DNA of 64,000 nucleotides from assembly GCA_965229645.1 (NCBI GenBank), contig OZ245893.1, positions 992,001 to 1,056,000 of the forward strand, given 5' to 3'. Under the pieces are notes generated by a model. The model was given only the letters and a program-made list of their open reading frames with translations, was not told the origin of the DNA and did no database searches. Origin of the DNA: CAXQZM01 sp965229645 (GTDB taxonomy: Bacteria; Pseudomonadota; Alphaproteobacteria; UBA7985). Positions 23,582 through 31,092 of this stretch are shown in pieces; positions within the stretch are counted from its first letter, which is position 1; each line of letters opens with the position of its first letter. The position numbers and the translations under genes were made by a program.

Positions 23582-25000
23582 TTAGTGCGCAATCATAACA
23601 TGACGCACCGCTGTATAGGCGTCCAAGGAATAGACGCTCATATCGCATCCCGTACCCGAACCGCGCATCGCGGCCCAAGGCATCTCAGGGGTGGCGACAC
23701 CGTGGGTATTGACCCAGGTAAAGCCGTATCGCAGCCGCGACGTCACCGCCATGGCGAGGCCAGGGTCTTGCGTCCAAACGCTCGAAGCGAGGCCGTAGCG
23801 GCCCGCGTTGGCGGCGGCTAGGGCTTCTTCTTCTTCTTCAAATCGCGAAACCGAGACGACGGGGCCGAAGACTTCCTGCGTCGTAATTTCGCTCCCGAGG
23901 TCGGCCTCGGCAATAACCGTCGGCGCGTAGAAAAACCCCGCGCGGTCGAGGCTCTGGCCCCCCGCCACGACCTCGGCGCTGCCGCGTGCCCGATCAACAA
24001 AGCCTGCAACACGGTCGCGGTGCGCCGCAGAAATCAATGGTCCCATATAGACGTCAGGGTCCCGCTGCGCGCCGACAACCACCTCCCCGACCTCGTCGGC
24101 CAAACCAGAAACGATCCAGTCGTAGGACTTAGATTGCACAAGCAAGCGGCAGGGCTGCGCGCAGTCTTGCCCCGCGTTGTAAAACGCGCCCCACTTGATG
24201 GTATGGATCACCGCCTCTAGGTCGGCATCGTCAAAGACGATCACGGGGGCTTTGCCGCCCAATTCCAGATGCACGGGGCGGATCTGCGTGGCGGCAGCGC
24301 GCAGGGCGGCCATGCCCGTGCGCGGGGAACCCGTGACCGAAATTCCCTCGATCGCGCGATGGTTGATCAGGGCCTCGCCCACGCTCTCCCCCGGCCCGTG
24401 TAGAATTTGCACGACCCCGCGCGGGAAAATATCGTTGATCAAATCGGCCAGCCTTAAGGTCGAGAGCGGTGTCAATTCCGAGGGCTTGAGGATCACGGGG
24501 CAGCCCGCGGCCAACGGCGCGGCCAGTTTCCAGGCCGCCATCATCAGCGGATAGTTCCACGGCGCGATTGCGGCCACTGGCCCGATGGGGTCCTTGCGGA
24601 TCATCGACGTATGGCCCTCAACATACTCCCCCGCTGCCGAACCCGTTTGCGTCCGTGCCGCGCCCGCCATGAAGCGGAAGGTGTCGATAATCAGGCCCAT
24701 TTCTTCGGATCGGGTCAGGGCCAAGGGCTTGCCAGCGTTGGTCGATTCCAAATCGGCCAGCTCATCGCTGGCCTCTTCTATGGCGTCGGCCAGGGCCAAC
24801 AAGCGGGAGGCGCGCCCACTAGGACTTACCTGGCCCCAGGTCTTAAAGGCCTCCTGAGCGGCATAGGCAGCGTCTTCGATCTGTTCTTGCGACGCGGCGG
24901 CCACCTGCGCAATTTCGGTTTCTGACGCAGGGTCGATGATCGCGTTCGCCTCGCCCGCGCCCGCAACCCGTTCGCCGTCGATTAGAAGATCTGTTTGCAT
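23582..25000 (-). CDS. Aldehyde dehydrogenase (betaine-aldehyde/aminobutyraldehyde dehydrogenase-like)
   Basis: This 472-residue NAD-dependent aldehyde dehydrogenase has the catalytic Glu in LELGGKAP and the catalytic Cys in GQDCAQPCR, with the NAD-binding APWNYP and TGSPRTG motifs. The overall sequence resembles gamma-aminobutyraldehyde (PatD) and betaine-aldehyde dehydrogenases. In this operon it would oxidise the aldehyde released when the Rieske enzyme cleaves a C-N bond. It lies 22 bp after the first SDR gene and abuts the second. Confidence 0.9.
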   Translation of the reverse strand: MQTDLLIDGERVAGAGEANAIIDPASETEIAQVAAASQEQIEDAAYAAQEAFKTWGQVSPSGRASRLLALADAIEEASDELADLESTNAGKPLALTRSEEMGLIIDTFRFMAGAARTQTGSAAGEYVEGHTSMIRKDPIGPVAAIAPWNYPLMMAAWKLAAPLAAGCPVILKPSELTPLSTLRLADLINDIFPRGVVQILHGPGESVGEALINHRAIEGISVTGSPRTGMAALRAAATQIRPVHLELGGKAPVIVFDDADLEAVIHTIKWGAFYNAGQDCAQPCRLLVQSKSYDWIVSGLADEVGEVVVGAQRDPDVYMGPLISAAHRDRVAGFVDRARGSAEVVAGGQSLDRAGFFYAPTVIAEADLGSEITTQEVFGPVVSVSRFEEEEEALAAANAGRYGLASSVWTQDPGLAMAVTSRLRYGFTWVNTHGVATPEMPWAAMRGSGTGCDMSVYSLDAYTAVRHVMIAH

Positions 25001-25022
25001 GCCCGTCTCCGTTTCTGCTGTT

Positions 25023-25814
25023 TTATAATTTCATTTGTTGGACCTGGGCGCTGAGACCGCCATCGAGCACCCAGAGTTGCCCCGCCGCGTAGCGAGCCTC
25101 ATCGCTGGCCAGCCAGTTGACCAGATTGGCCATATCCTCGGGCTGGCCGAAGGTGCGCAAGGGATGCACGTCCTCCACCGCTTGTTTCAGGCTCTGGGCC
25201 GTGCCACCCGCGCCGCCCGACCCTTCGCCCTGGAAGAAAGATTGCAACATGGGCGTATCGACATAGCCTGGGCAAATGGCGTTGACACGAATGCCCTCGG
25301 GCCCATGATCGCAGGCCATGGCCTTGGTCAGAGCATGGACCGCGCCTTTGGTCGCGCAATAGGCGGCCAGGCCAGGGTCGGCAATAAACCCATCGTAAGA
25401 CCCAAAGTTGATGATCGACGCACCACCCGCGGCGCGAGATTTTCGCAGCAAAGGCAAGGCATACTTGCAAGTGAGGAACGTGCCCGTCACGTTGATCGCG
25501 AAGATGCGGTTCCATTGCTCCAGCGTTGTCTGCTCGATAGTCTCTTCAATTTCGATGCCTGCGGCGTTGACCAAAATGTCGAGGCGGTCGCCGATCTGGC
25601 CCATGGCAGCCACCACCTCGGCCTCACTGGTCACGTCAAGCCGCAAAAACTGGACCTGGGACGGCGCGTCCGCCGCGGGCGTGCCGAGCGAGCCGCCCGC
25701 GCTGAGGTCGCCTGCATAGACCCGCGCGCCCTCGCGCGCCAAGCGCGCGCAAATGGCGCGGCCAATGCCGCCGCACCCGCCCGTCACGAGCGCGATTTTG
25801 TCCGCTTGGCTCAT
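25023..25814 (-). CDS. SDR-family oxidoreductase
   Basis: This 263-residue short-chain dehydrogenase has TGGCGGIG near residue 10, VNAAG, a Ser in NFGSYDG and YCATK. It shares the SDR fold with the gene at 22841 but is clearly not a recent duplicate of it. Its start overlaps the end of the Rieske gene by four bases (ATGA), so the two are translationally coupled. It may carry out a dehydrogenation next to the oxygenase step. Confidence 0.9.
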   Translation of the reverse strand: MSQADKIALVTGGCGGIGRAICARLAREGARVYAGDLSAGGSLGTPAADAPSQVQFLRLDVTSEAEVVAAMGQIGDRLDILVNAAGIEIEETIEQTTLEQWNRIFAINVTGTFLTCKYALPLLRKSRAAGGASIINFGSYDGFIADPGLAAYCATKGAVHALTKAMACDHGPEGIRVNAICPGYVDTPMLQSFFQGEGSGGAGGTAQSLKQAVEDVHPLRTFGQPEDMANLVNWLASDEARYAAGQLWVLDGGLSAQVQQMKL

Positions 25815-26950
25815 GGGGCCGCCGCGCCCGCATAGGCCTCGAGCACCAGGCCGTGGAAATGGTGCACGGCGTGTTCAGATTTGCCCGAACCGCCAGGATC
25901 ATGGACGATGCGCCCTTGGGTAAAGGCGGGGGTGTTCATGCCCCGCTGCACCGACTCCACCAGGGCGATGTCCTCAACTTGCAGGACCTCGTCCAGGTAG
26001 CGGATCGCCTCCCGCTCGCCTGCGTCGGGTTCAGGCGTTTGCAAGAAGAAGTCGTAGGTTTCCAAGGTCCGCTCAGGACCCATGGGAATGATGTTGAGGA
26101 CGATCATGGACGGACGCCCTGGATAGCGCATGAGGCAAGTGGTCGGCCACAGCCACCAAACGGCATGGGTCGTCACCTCGGCGCCCGACGTGTCGTAGGC
26201 GGTGTTGGTGACTTTCCCCGCCTCGGCCATATGGCTGGAATAGATTCCGTGGGTCGTGACCTCGTAGGTATCCATATCGACCAGGGTGCAAAAATCCTTG
26301 TGCGCCGTCGGGCAATGGTAGCATTCTAGAAAGTTATCGACGACGTTCTTCCAGTTGGACTTGATGTCGTAGGTCAAGCGATGGCCAAAGGTCAGGTCAG
26401 CCACATCGGGCGCCCACCGCATGATCTCGGCCCGCAAAGCCCCCGACTGCGCGTGCAAAGGCGCCGCCGTGGGGTCAAGATTGACATAGACAAATCCGCA
26501 GAACTCTTCGACTTGCACCGAATCGAGGCATATCTGATCCTTATCAAAATTGACCAGACTTTCGGTGTGGGGCGCGCGCGCCAACCGCCCGTCGAGCCGA
26601 TAGACCCACGCATGATAGGGGCAACGGATGTTGGTCGCCGTCCCCTCCCCCGCCAACAACTCATGGGCGCGATGCTTGCAGACATTGTAAAAGGCATGGA
26701 GTTGATGGTCCCGATCGCGCACCACGAGGATGGACTGGCCCGCGATTTGCGCCGTCGCGTAGGCCCCAGGCACGCGCACCTTTTCCACATGGCAAACCCA
26801 CTGCCACGTCTTGGCCAGGATCTGCTGCTGATCGGCACCAAACCAGGCCTCGCAAGTATAGGCCTCCGCCGATAGGGAGTGCGAAGCGGCGGGATTGGGG
26901 TCAAAACCTGCCCGAATGCGGGTGATGTCGAGGGGCGTGATCAGGGTCAT
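25811..26950 (-). CDS. Rieske non-heme iron oxygenase, alpha-subunit (CntA/GbcA/choline-monooxygenase-like)
   Basis: This 379-residue oxygenase has the Rieske [2Fe-2S] ligands in CKH and CPYH, 17 residues apart (NVCKHRAHELL and RCPYHAWVY), and the mononuclear iron site in NFLECYHCPTAH. The type that acts on carnitine, glycine betaine, stachydrine and choline is the nearest recognisable group. It heads a tight operon with two SDRs, an aldehyde dehydrogenase and a carnitine-dehydrogenase-like enzyme, and a betaine transporter lies downstream. No reductase or ferredoxin gene is in the operon, so electrons must come from elsewhere. Confidence 0.88.
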   Translation of the reverse strand: MTLITPLDITRIRAGFDPNPAASHSLSAEAYTCEAWFGADQQQILAKTWQWVCHVEKVRVPGAYATAQIAGQSILVVRDRDHQLHAFYNVCKHRAHELLAGEGTATNIRCPYHAWVYRLDGRLARAPHTESLVNFDKDQICLDSVQVEEFCGFVYVNLDPTAAPLHAQSGALRAEIMRWAPDVADLTFGHRLTYDIKSNWKNVVDNFLECYHCPTAHKDFCTLVDMDTYEVTTHGIYSSHMAEAGKVTNTAYDTSGAEVTTHAVWWLWPTTCLMRYPGRPSMIVLNIIPMGPERTLETYDFFLQTPEPDAGEREAIRYLDEVLQVEDIALVESVQRGMNTPAFTQGRIVHDPGGSGKSEHAVHHFHGLVLEAYAGAAAP

Positions 26951-27285
26951 GGGGCGGGGATAAGCAAAGTGCCCTCGCCGCGATTGCTCGAGAGCGACGC
27001 GCCACGAGGACTAGGGATAGAGTCTCAAGCTGGGTCTGACCCGCCCACACAAAAGTCCCTTGTCAAGCCAAGGCAATCGCTTTTGAAAAAATCGTGCTGG
27101 GTTGCGTAGTACATTCAGCGAACAACTCGCTGAATTCACTCCAAATTCGACCCAATTTCCGTCCGAGATAGGACAAGGCGCTCTCTGGTTGCACCAAACG
27201 AGGTCGAATCTTGCCCAACAGCGATAGCCCTGCTTGTCAAGCGCCGCCCTATTGCATAACCGTCAAAATCCGCTACCTTATTGCC
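26951..27285. other. 335-bp intergenic region upstream of the Rieske operon and of the DUF1640 gene
   Basis: This divergent region must hold the promoter of the Rieske operon. The only clear structure is a hairpin at 27114-27134 with 8-bp arms (TTCAGCGA and its complement) around ACAAC, which may be an operator or terminator. No coding sequence is supported; the minus-strand open frame at 27136-27600 is antisense to the DUF1640 gene. Confidence 0.5.
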
Positions 27286-27513
27286 ATGAATACAATCCCT
27301 TTCGATACCCATGGGTTTGTCAAGCGCCTTGTGACGGCTGGAATGCCAGAGCGACAAGCCGAGGTTCTGGCGCAAGAGCAAACCCGCTTGATCGAAAGTT
27401 CCCTTGCGACCAAACACGACATACGCGAAACCGAGCAACGTCTCACGATTCGCCTTAGCGGTATGATGATAACGGCGGTCGCCGCTGTGGCGGCCTTGGT
27501 CAAGCTGCTCTAA
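27286..27513 (+). CDS. DUF1640 (CCDC90-like) small coiled-coil membrane protein
   Basis: This 75-residue protein has the DUF1640 layout: an N-terminal FDTHGFVKRLVTAGMPERQAE segment, a short helical stretch with LATKHDIRETEQ, and a C-terminal hydrophobic anchor (MMITAVAAVAALVKLL). Bacterial members are small membrane-anchored coiled-coil proteins of unknown function, common near mobile DNA. The ATG at 27286 is chosen because it begins the family signature. There is no clear ribosome-binding site. The ISAs1 element inserted 60 bp downstream. Confidence 0.72.
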   Translation: MNTIPFDTHGFVKRLVTAGMPERQAEVLAQEQTRLIESSLATKHDIRETEQRLTIRLSGMMITAVAAVAALVKLL

Positions 27514-27572
27514 AGCCCTTAGGGCTGGACAGTGACCTGATCGGCGAAGTCGCGCGTCGCTAAGTAACTGAT

Positions 27573-28765
27573 CAGGGGAATCGCACTTGAGAGTTGACAA
27601 TTTGTTCTAAAGGGACTCGGCGGTCTCCATCACGAGATGGAGCCGACACATGCCCTTACTAGTCAATTATTTCAACGAGTTAGATGATCCTCGAACGAGC
27701 AATGCCCCGCGTCACAAGTTCTGCGACTTGATGACGATAAGCCTTTTGTGCGCCCTATGTGGGGGTGAAACGGCAGTGGACATGGAACATTTTGCTCGCA
27801 GCAAGGAGGATTTTTTGCGCGAGTTTCTGGAACTTCCTCTGGGTTTGCCCAGTCACGACGCATTTTCACGCCTGTTTCAGTTGATGAAGTCAGACAGTTT
27901 TCAGGCGTTTTTTGAAAAGTTTCGAGCTGATTTTGCAAACACTGATGAAAAGCAAAAGGCCATTGCTATTGATGGTAAGGAGCTGCGTGGAAGCTTTGAT
28001 AAAGCTGCCAAGAAGTCAAACCTTAACCTGGTCACAGCGTTTGCCCATGGGGCGCGGTTAAGTCTTGGTATTACTCAAAGCGCTAAGGCAGGCAGTGAGA
28101 TTTTAGCGCTGCGTGAGTTGATCCAGATGCTTGATATTCGTGGTATCACTCTTACCGCCGACGCCCTGCACTGCCAACGCGAGACCTGTGAACTGATCGC
28201 CGCTCAGGGTGCAGAGTATTGCATACAACTCAAGGCCAACCAAAAGGGATTGATGAACGATATTCAGACCTTTATTGCAGACCCACAAACGATTTGGGCG
28301 AATGAGTACAGTTCCACAGATGCTGACCACGGCCGTATTGAGGAGCGCCGCTATAGAGTTTATGAAGTCCCAGATTATGTGACACAAACCCATAATTGGC
28401 CCCAACTTTCTGCTTTCGTCCACGTGTTGTATAAGCGTGAAATTGATGGGAAAGTTAGCCAAGAAGAGCGGATTTATCTTATGTCAAAGCAGAGTAACGC
28501 TCAGGATACTGCTGATCTCATCCGTGGTCATTGGCAGATTGAAAATAGCTTACATTGGTCCCTAGATGTCGTGATGAACGAGGACTTCCATCGTGCGAGA
28601 AAGGGCAACGCACCTGCAAACTTTGCTACCTTACGGCGCATTGCTTTGAACATCATAAAGGCCAACAGCGACAAGTCCTCAAATCGCGTCAAGTTCAAAC
28701 GCGCGGGATGGAGCAACGAGTTCTTAAAGACACTCATTCAAGGATTTTGAAGTGCGATTGCCCTG
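27573..28765 (+). mobile_element. ISAs1-family insertion sequence, complete, with 10-bp target duplication
   Basis: The element is 1193 bp. Its terminal repeats are CAGGGGAATCGCACTT at the left and CAGGGCAATCGCACTT (reverse complement) at the right. The 10-bp direct repeat AGTAACTGAT lies at 27563-27572 and 28766-28775, perfectly conserved, which marks a recent insertion. Duplications of this size are typical of ISAs1. The transposase is intact and the base composition is more AT-rich than the host genes. Confidence 0.95.
27650..28750 (+). CDS. ISAs1-family transposase
   Basis: This 366-residue transposase (also called H-repeat-associated protein) carries the acidic residues in IAIDGKELRGS, LTADALHCQ and WQIENSLHWSLDVV, spaced as in the DDE fold. 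The N-terminal DUF4338-like part and the C-terminal NIIKANSDKSS are in place. It is full length, so it could be active and could move the 163-bp derivative at 30804. Confidence 0.95.
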   Translation: MPLLVNYFNELDDPRTSNAPRHKFCDLMTISLLCALCGGETAVDMEHFARSKEDFLREFLELPLGLPSHDAFSRLFQLMKSDSFQAFFEKFRADFANTDEKQKAIAIDGKELRGSFDKAAKKSNLNLVTAFAHGARLSLGITQSAKAGSEILALRELIQMLDIRGITLTADALHCQRETCELIAAQGAEYCIQLKANQKGLMNDIQTFIADPQTIWANEYSSTDADHGRIEERRYRVYEVPDYVTQTHNWPQLSAFVHVLYKREIDGKVSQEERIYLMSKQSNAQDTADLIRGHWQIENSLHWSLDVVMNEDFHRARKGNAPANFATLRRIALNIIKANSDKSSNRVKFKRAGWSNEFLKTLIQGF

Positions 28766-29118
28766 AGTAACTGATTTCCTTTAGTTGTGGATTATAAGGA
28801 AATCAGCTATGGCCCCTATTGGCGCTCGGTTGCCCCCTTAAAACGTGATCGTTTTAGGGGCGCCTGACTATAACAAAAAACCACAGCGCGCAGGCGCAGA
28901 TACAGCGCCGCCGTGGCTGGGAGCGCGGCCTGAATTTCTGCGTTTGGAGGCGGGGTTTGCGCTTGGATGGGCGTCGTGAAGATTTGGGCACTCAGCCCCA
29001 AAATGACGGTCAAAACAAGACACAAAACCGAACAATGAATGTCAATTCATTGTTCCGTTGGTATCGGGCGGCAATTCGGCGTTGATAGGCTCGATCTGAC
29101 GGGAACCTTGCAAAGGCG
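28766..29118. other. Intergenic region with two hairpins and a GTCA-loop palindrome
   Basis: No convincing gene is present. A hairpin at 28773-28804 has 9-bp arms (GATTTCCTT). Another at 28839-28856 has 7-bp arms (TAAAACG) around TGAT, extended by a G/C stem. A palindrome at 29030-29055 has perfect 11-bp arms around GTCA and runs into CCGTTGGTAT at 29055-29064, the MITE terminus. The last appears to be a solo terminal stem-loop of the MITE family with different arm bases. Confidence 0.55.
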
Positions 29119-29850
29119 ATGGAGAACGGGGAAAAGAAACACGCACAAAGCCCCGACAAAAAGAACAAGGACAATCCCGTGACCAAAACCTACGAGGAAT
29201 TGAAGGCGACCCATCGACGGGTTCGCGACCAACAACCCCAAACCTTGGGCCTGCGCATCCATCGGTCTCTCAGCTGGCTGGACCGTGCGGAGCAGGCGGT
29301 CGATGACCCCGACATCAGGTTCATTTGCTTGTGGATCGCTTTCAATGCTGCCTACGTTGAAGGGCGAACCCAGAACAAGCTTGTCGGCCAATCAGAACGA
29401 GGAACTTTTGGTCATTTCTTCGCCAAGATCCATCGACTTGACGCCGATGGCACGCTCTACAAAGCATTCTGGCATCACTTTTCAGGGCCCGTCCGCCTGC
29501 TGATGCAAAACCCGTTCGTCTTCGGCCCGTTTTGGGCGCACAACAATGGCTTGCCAGGCTATGTGGACTGGCAAGACAGGCTGGCGCGGGCGCAAAAGCG
29601 CTTCCATCGCGCGTTTAAAAAGGCGGATACGGTAGAAATTTTGAAGTTGGTGTTTGATCGCCTCTATATACTCCGCAACCAGATGATCCATGGCGGCACC
29701 ACCTGGTGCGGCTCGGTCAATCGCGAGCAAATGAAAGACGGCACCGCGATTTTGGCCTTTCTCATCCCCCGTTTTATCGAGATCATGATGGCAAATCCCG
29801 ACGAGGACTGGGGCCACTCCTTCTACCCCGTGGTCGAGCCTGGAATATGA
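29119..29850 (+). CDS. HEPN-domain-like protein
   Basis: This 243-residue protein is mostly helical, with no signal peptide or membrane segment. Near residue 190 it has ILRNQMIHGG, matching the R-x4-6-H motif of HEPN domains, many of which are RNases in toxin-antitoxin, CRISPR and abortive-infection systems. SWLDRA and FICLWIAFNAAY fit the usual helical bundle of large, Apea-like HEPN proteins. No nucleotidyltransferase (MNT) partner is adjacent. It lies in a zone of insertion elements. A defence role is possible but not shown. Confidence 0.7.
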   Translation: MENGEKKHAQSPDKKNKDNPVTKTYEELKATHRRVRDQQPQTLGLRIHRSLSWLDRAEQAVDDPDIRFICLWIAFNAAYVEGRTQNKLVGQSERGTFGHFFAKIHRLDADGTLYKAFWHHFSGPVRLLMQNPFVFGPFWAHNNGLPGYVDWQDRLARAQKRFHRAFKKADTVEILKLVFDRLYILRNQMIHGGTTWCGSVNREQMKDGTAILAFLIPRFIEIMMANPDEDWGHSFYPVVEPGI

Positions 29851-29974
29851 CGGCGCGCGGGATCAACCGTTAGCAAGAACCCGCCCTGATACCAAGGGCT
29901 GGCCCAGGGCTTTCCCACGCCCTCACCCCAATTTTCGCTGCGCCCGTTTGCCCGTGGTAGGGCATTGCAGTTGA

Positions 29975-30388
29975 TCAGAGTTGCGATCGCGGCGGGCCAG
30001 AAACGAAACGATGCGCCTGGCCCGCTGGCGCGATAAAGCACTGGTCGCGCTGCCCAAACCAGCGGTATCGGTTCCGCGCCACCCAACTGTAGATCCCATC
30101 GCGCACTGGGCGCGGCACAGCGCGCAGAATTTGACCCCAAGACCAGGGCGCCCGCAACTGGCGCAAGATGGCCAACCCAGCATCGGACTTGGTAAGGGCC
30201 TCGCCCTGATCGACAACCAAAAAAGTCCGGTCCAAATCCGCCAGCGACAGCCCATGAAGGCGCGCGAGCTCCATCCCCTCCCCCGACCAAGCCGAGACAA
30301 AGCGTGCATGCGGCGCGCGCTCCCAACGGAGCACAAACCTAACCCACCCAGAACATAAGACGCAGTCGGTATCAAAGACGATGATCAC
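29975..30388 (-). CDS. DCC-family thiol-disulfide oxidoreductase-like protein (DUF393)
   Basis: This protein of about 137 residues has the family motif DTDCVLC directly after a hydrophobic strand (VIIVF), and continues with WVRFVLRWERAPHARFV, typical of DCC/DUF393 proteins. The start is uncertain: GTG at 30388 is chosen, but TTG codons at 30406 and 30424 are in frame. The open frame itself runs back into the MITE at 30470-30789. That would fuse MITE-coded residues to the protein if an upstream start were used. Function is unknown; a thioredoxin-like role is inferred from the family. Confidence 0.75.
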   Translation of the reverse strand: MIIVFDTDCVLCSGWVRFVLRWERAPHARFVSAWSGEGMELARLHGLSLADLDRTFLVVDQGEALTKSDAGLAILRQLRAPWSWGQILRAVPRPVRDGIYSWVARNRYRWFGQRDQCFIAPAGQAHRFVSGPPRSQL

Positions 30389-30469
30389 TTTTTCGGACTT
30401 TAGCAAGGCTTGAGCAAATGTCAAAAGTCTTGGTAGCCAAATCCAAGTCGGACCACCTGGGCCTCTGTC

Positions 30470-30789
30470 ATACCAGCGGCGAATGAGAATGACTCTAATG
30501 ATCGCTGGTATGAGGGCCGCGACTGCGGCCCCCGTAGCGGCCCCGAGATGAGCTAAGAAAGCGCCTCGGGGTATAAGCGAAGGCCCTGTCGGAGGCGAAA
30601 CGCGAAGCGTTTCTGCCGTGAGACACAAAACGAGACCTCAGCATAATTCAACTTCGGATCGACGAACCACAATATGTGGTATCACTTGAGCGCGACAAAC
30701 ACTATATTTTGCGGCGAGTTTTCAGTTCTTTGATTTACGCTGAGGCCTCAAAACGGCAAAAAAGTGTCAACTTTTTTGGCCGTTGGTAT
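30470..30789 (-). repeat. ATACCARCGG-family MITE, short form, carrying a nested miniature element
   Basis: The copy runs from ATACCAGCGG to CCGTTGGTAT in reverse orientation. Without the 118-bp nested element and its 5-bp duplication it would be 197 bp, matching the 195-bp copy at 13034. It begins with the complete 42-bp mini-hairpin (30470-30511). The whole 30389-31092 interval has no gene and is largely made of this copy, the nested element and the ISAs1-derived element. Confidence 0.88.
30632..30749. mobile_element. 118-bp miniature element nested inside the MITE
   Basis: Terminal inverted repeats GAGACCTCAGCATAA and GAGGCCTCAGCGTAA (13 of 15 matching) bound an AT-rich core with no coding capacity. 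The target AAAAC is duplicated at 30627-30631 and 30750-30754, and joining these restores the MITE sequence seen in other copies. The parent transposon family is not identifiable by eye; no copy of a matching transposase is in the window. Confidence 0.85.
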
Positions 30790-30803
30790 CAGAGGTGCGG
30801 CCA

Positions 30804-30966
30804 CAGGGGAATCGCACTTGAAAAAAATACACCACATGGAGAGTACATTTGAAGAACAAATCGCTAGATTCTGTCCCTATTTTACCTGATTTGAGCGAAT
30901 GGGACGGCCAAACTCTCCCCAGTGACGCCGAACAGGGCCAGATTTCGTTCAAGTGCGATTGCCCTG
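30804..30966. mobile_element. 163-bp ISAs1-derived miniature element with 10-bp duplication
   Basis: The ends CAGGGGAATCGCACTTGA and CAGGGCAATCGCACTTGA (reverse complement) match the ends of the full ISAs1 copy at 27573-28765. A perfect 10-bp direct repeat GGTGCGGCCA flanks it (30794-30803 and 30967-30976). It has no transposase, so it depends on an ISAs1 enzyme in trans, plausibly the one 2 kb away. Confidence 0.92.
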
Positions 30967-31092
30967 GGTGCGGCCAATTTTCACCTTGATTCCCGTCGCG
31001 AGGCATGGAACACTCTCCGCTTGGTCGCATGCTAACCCGAGTTAAGCAGCCACCAGTCAAATCTTGTAACCAGTTTCTACGGGAGGAAAACC

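Noticed and set aside
4669..27013. Shared CGCCACGAGGACTAG at about 4669 and 26999
   Set aside because: The match is only 15 bases with no clear extension, which can occur by chance in 64 kb of GC-rich DNA.
27136..27600. 154-codon minus-strand frame
   Set aside because: It is antisense to the DUF1640 gene and runs across the ISAs1 left end, so it cannot be an old gene.
28816..29025. 69-codon minus-strand frame with a signal-peptide-like start
   Set aside because: It needs a TTG start without a ribosome-binding site, overlaps a hairpin, and has no recognisable family; composition alone explains the hydrophobic start.
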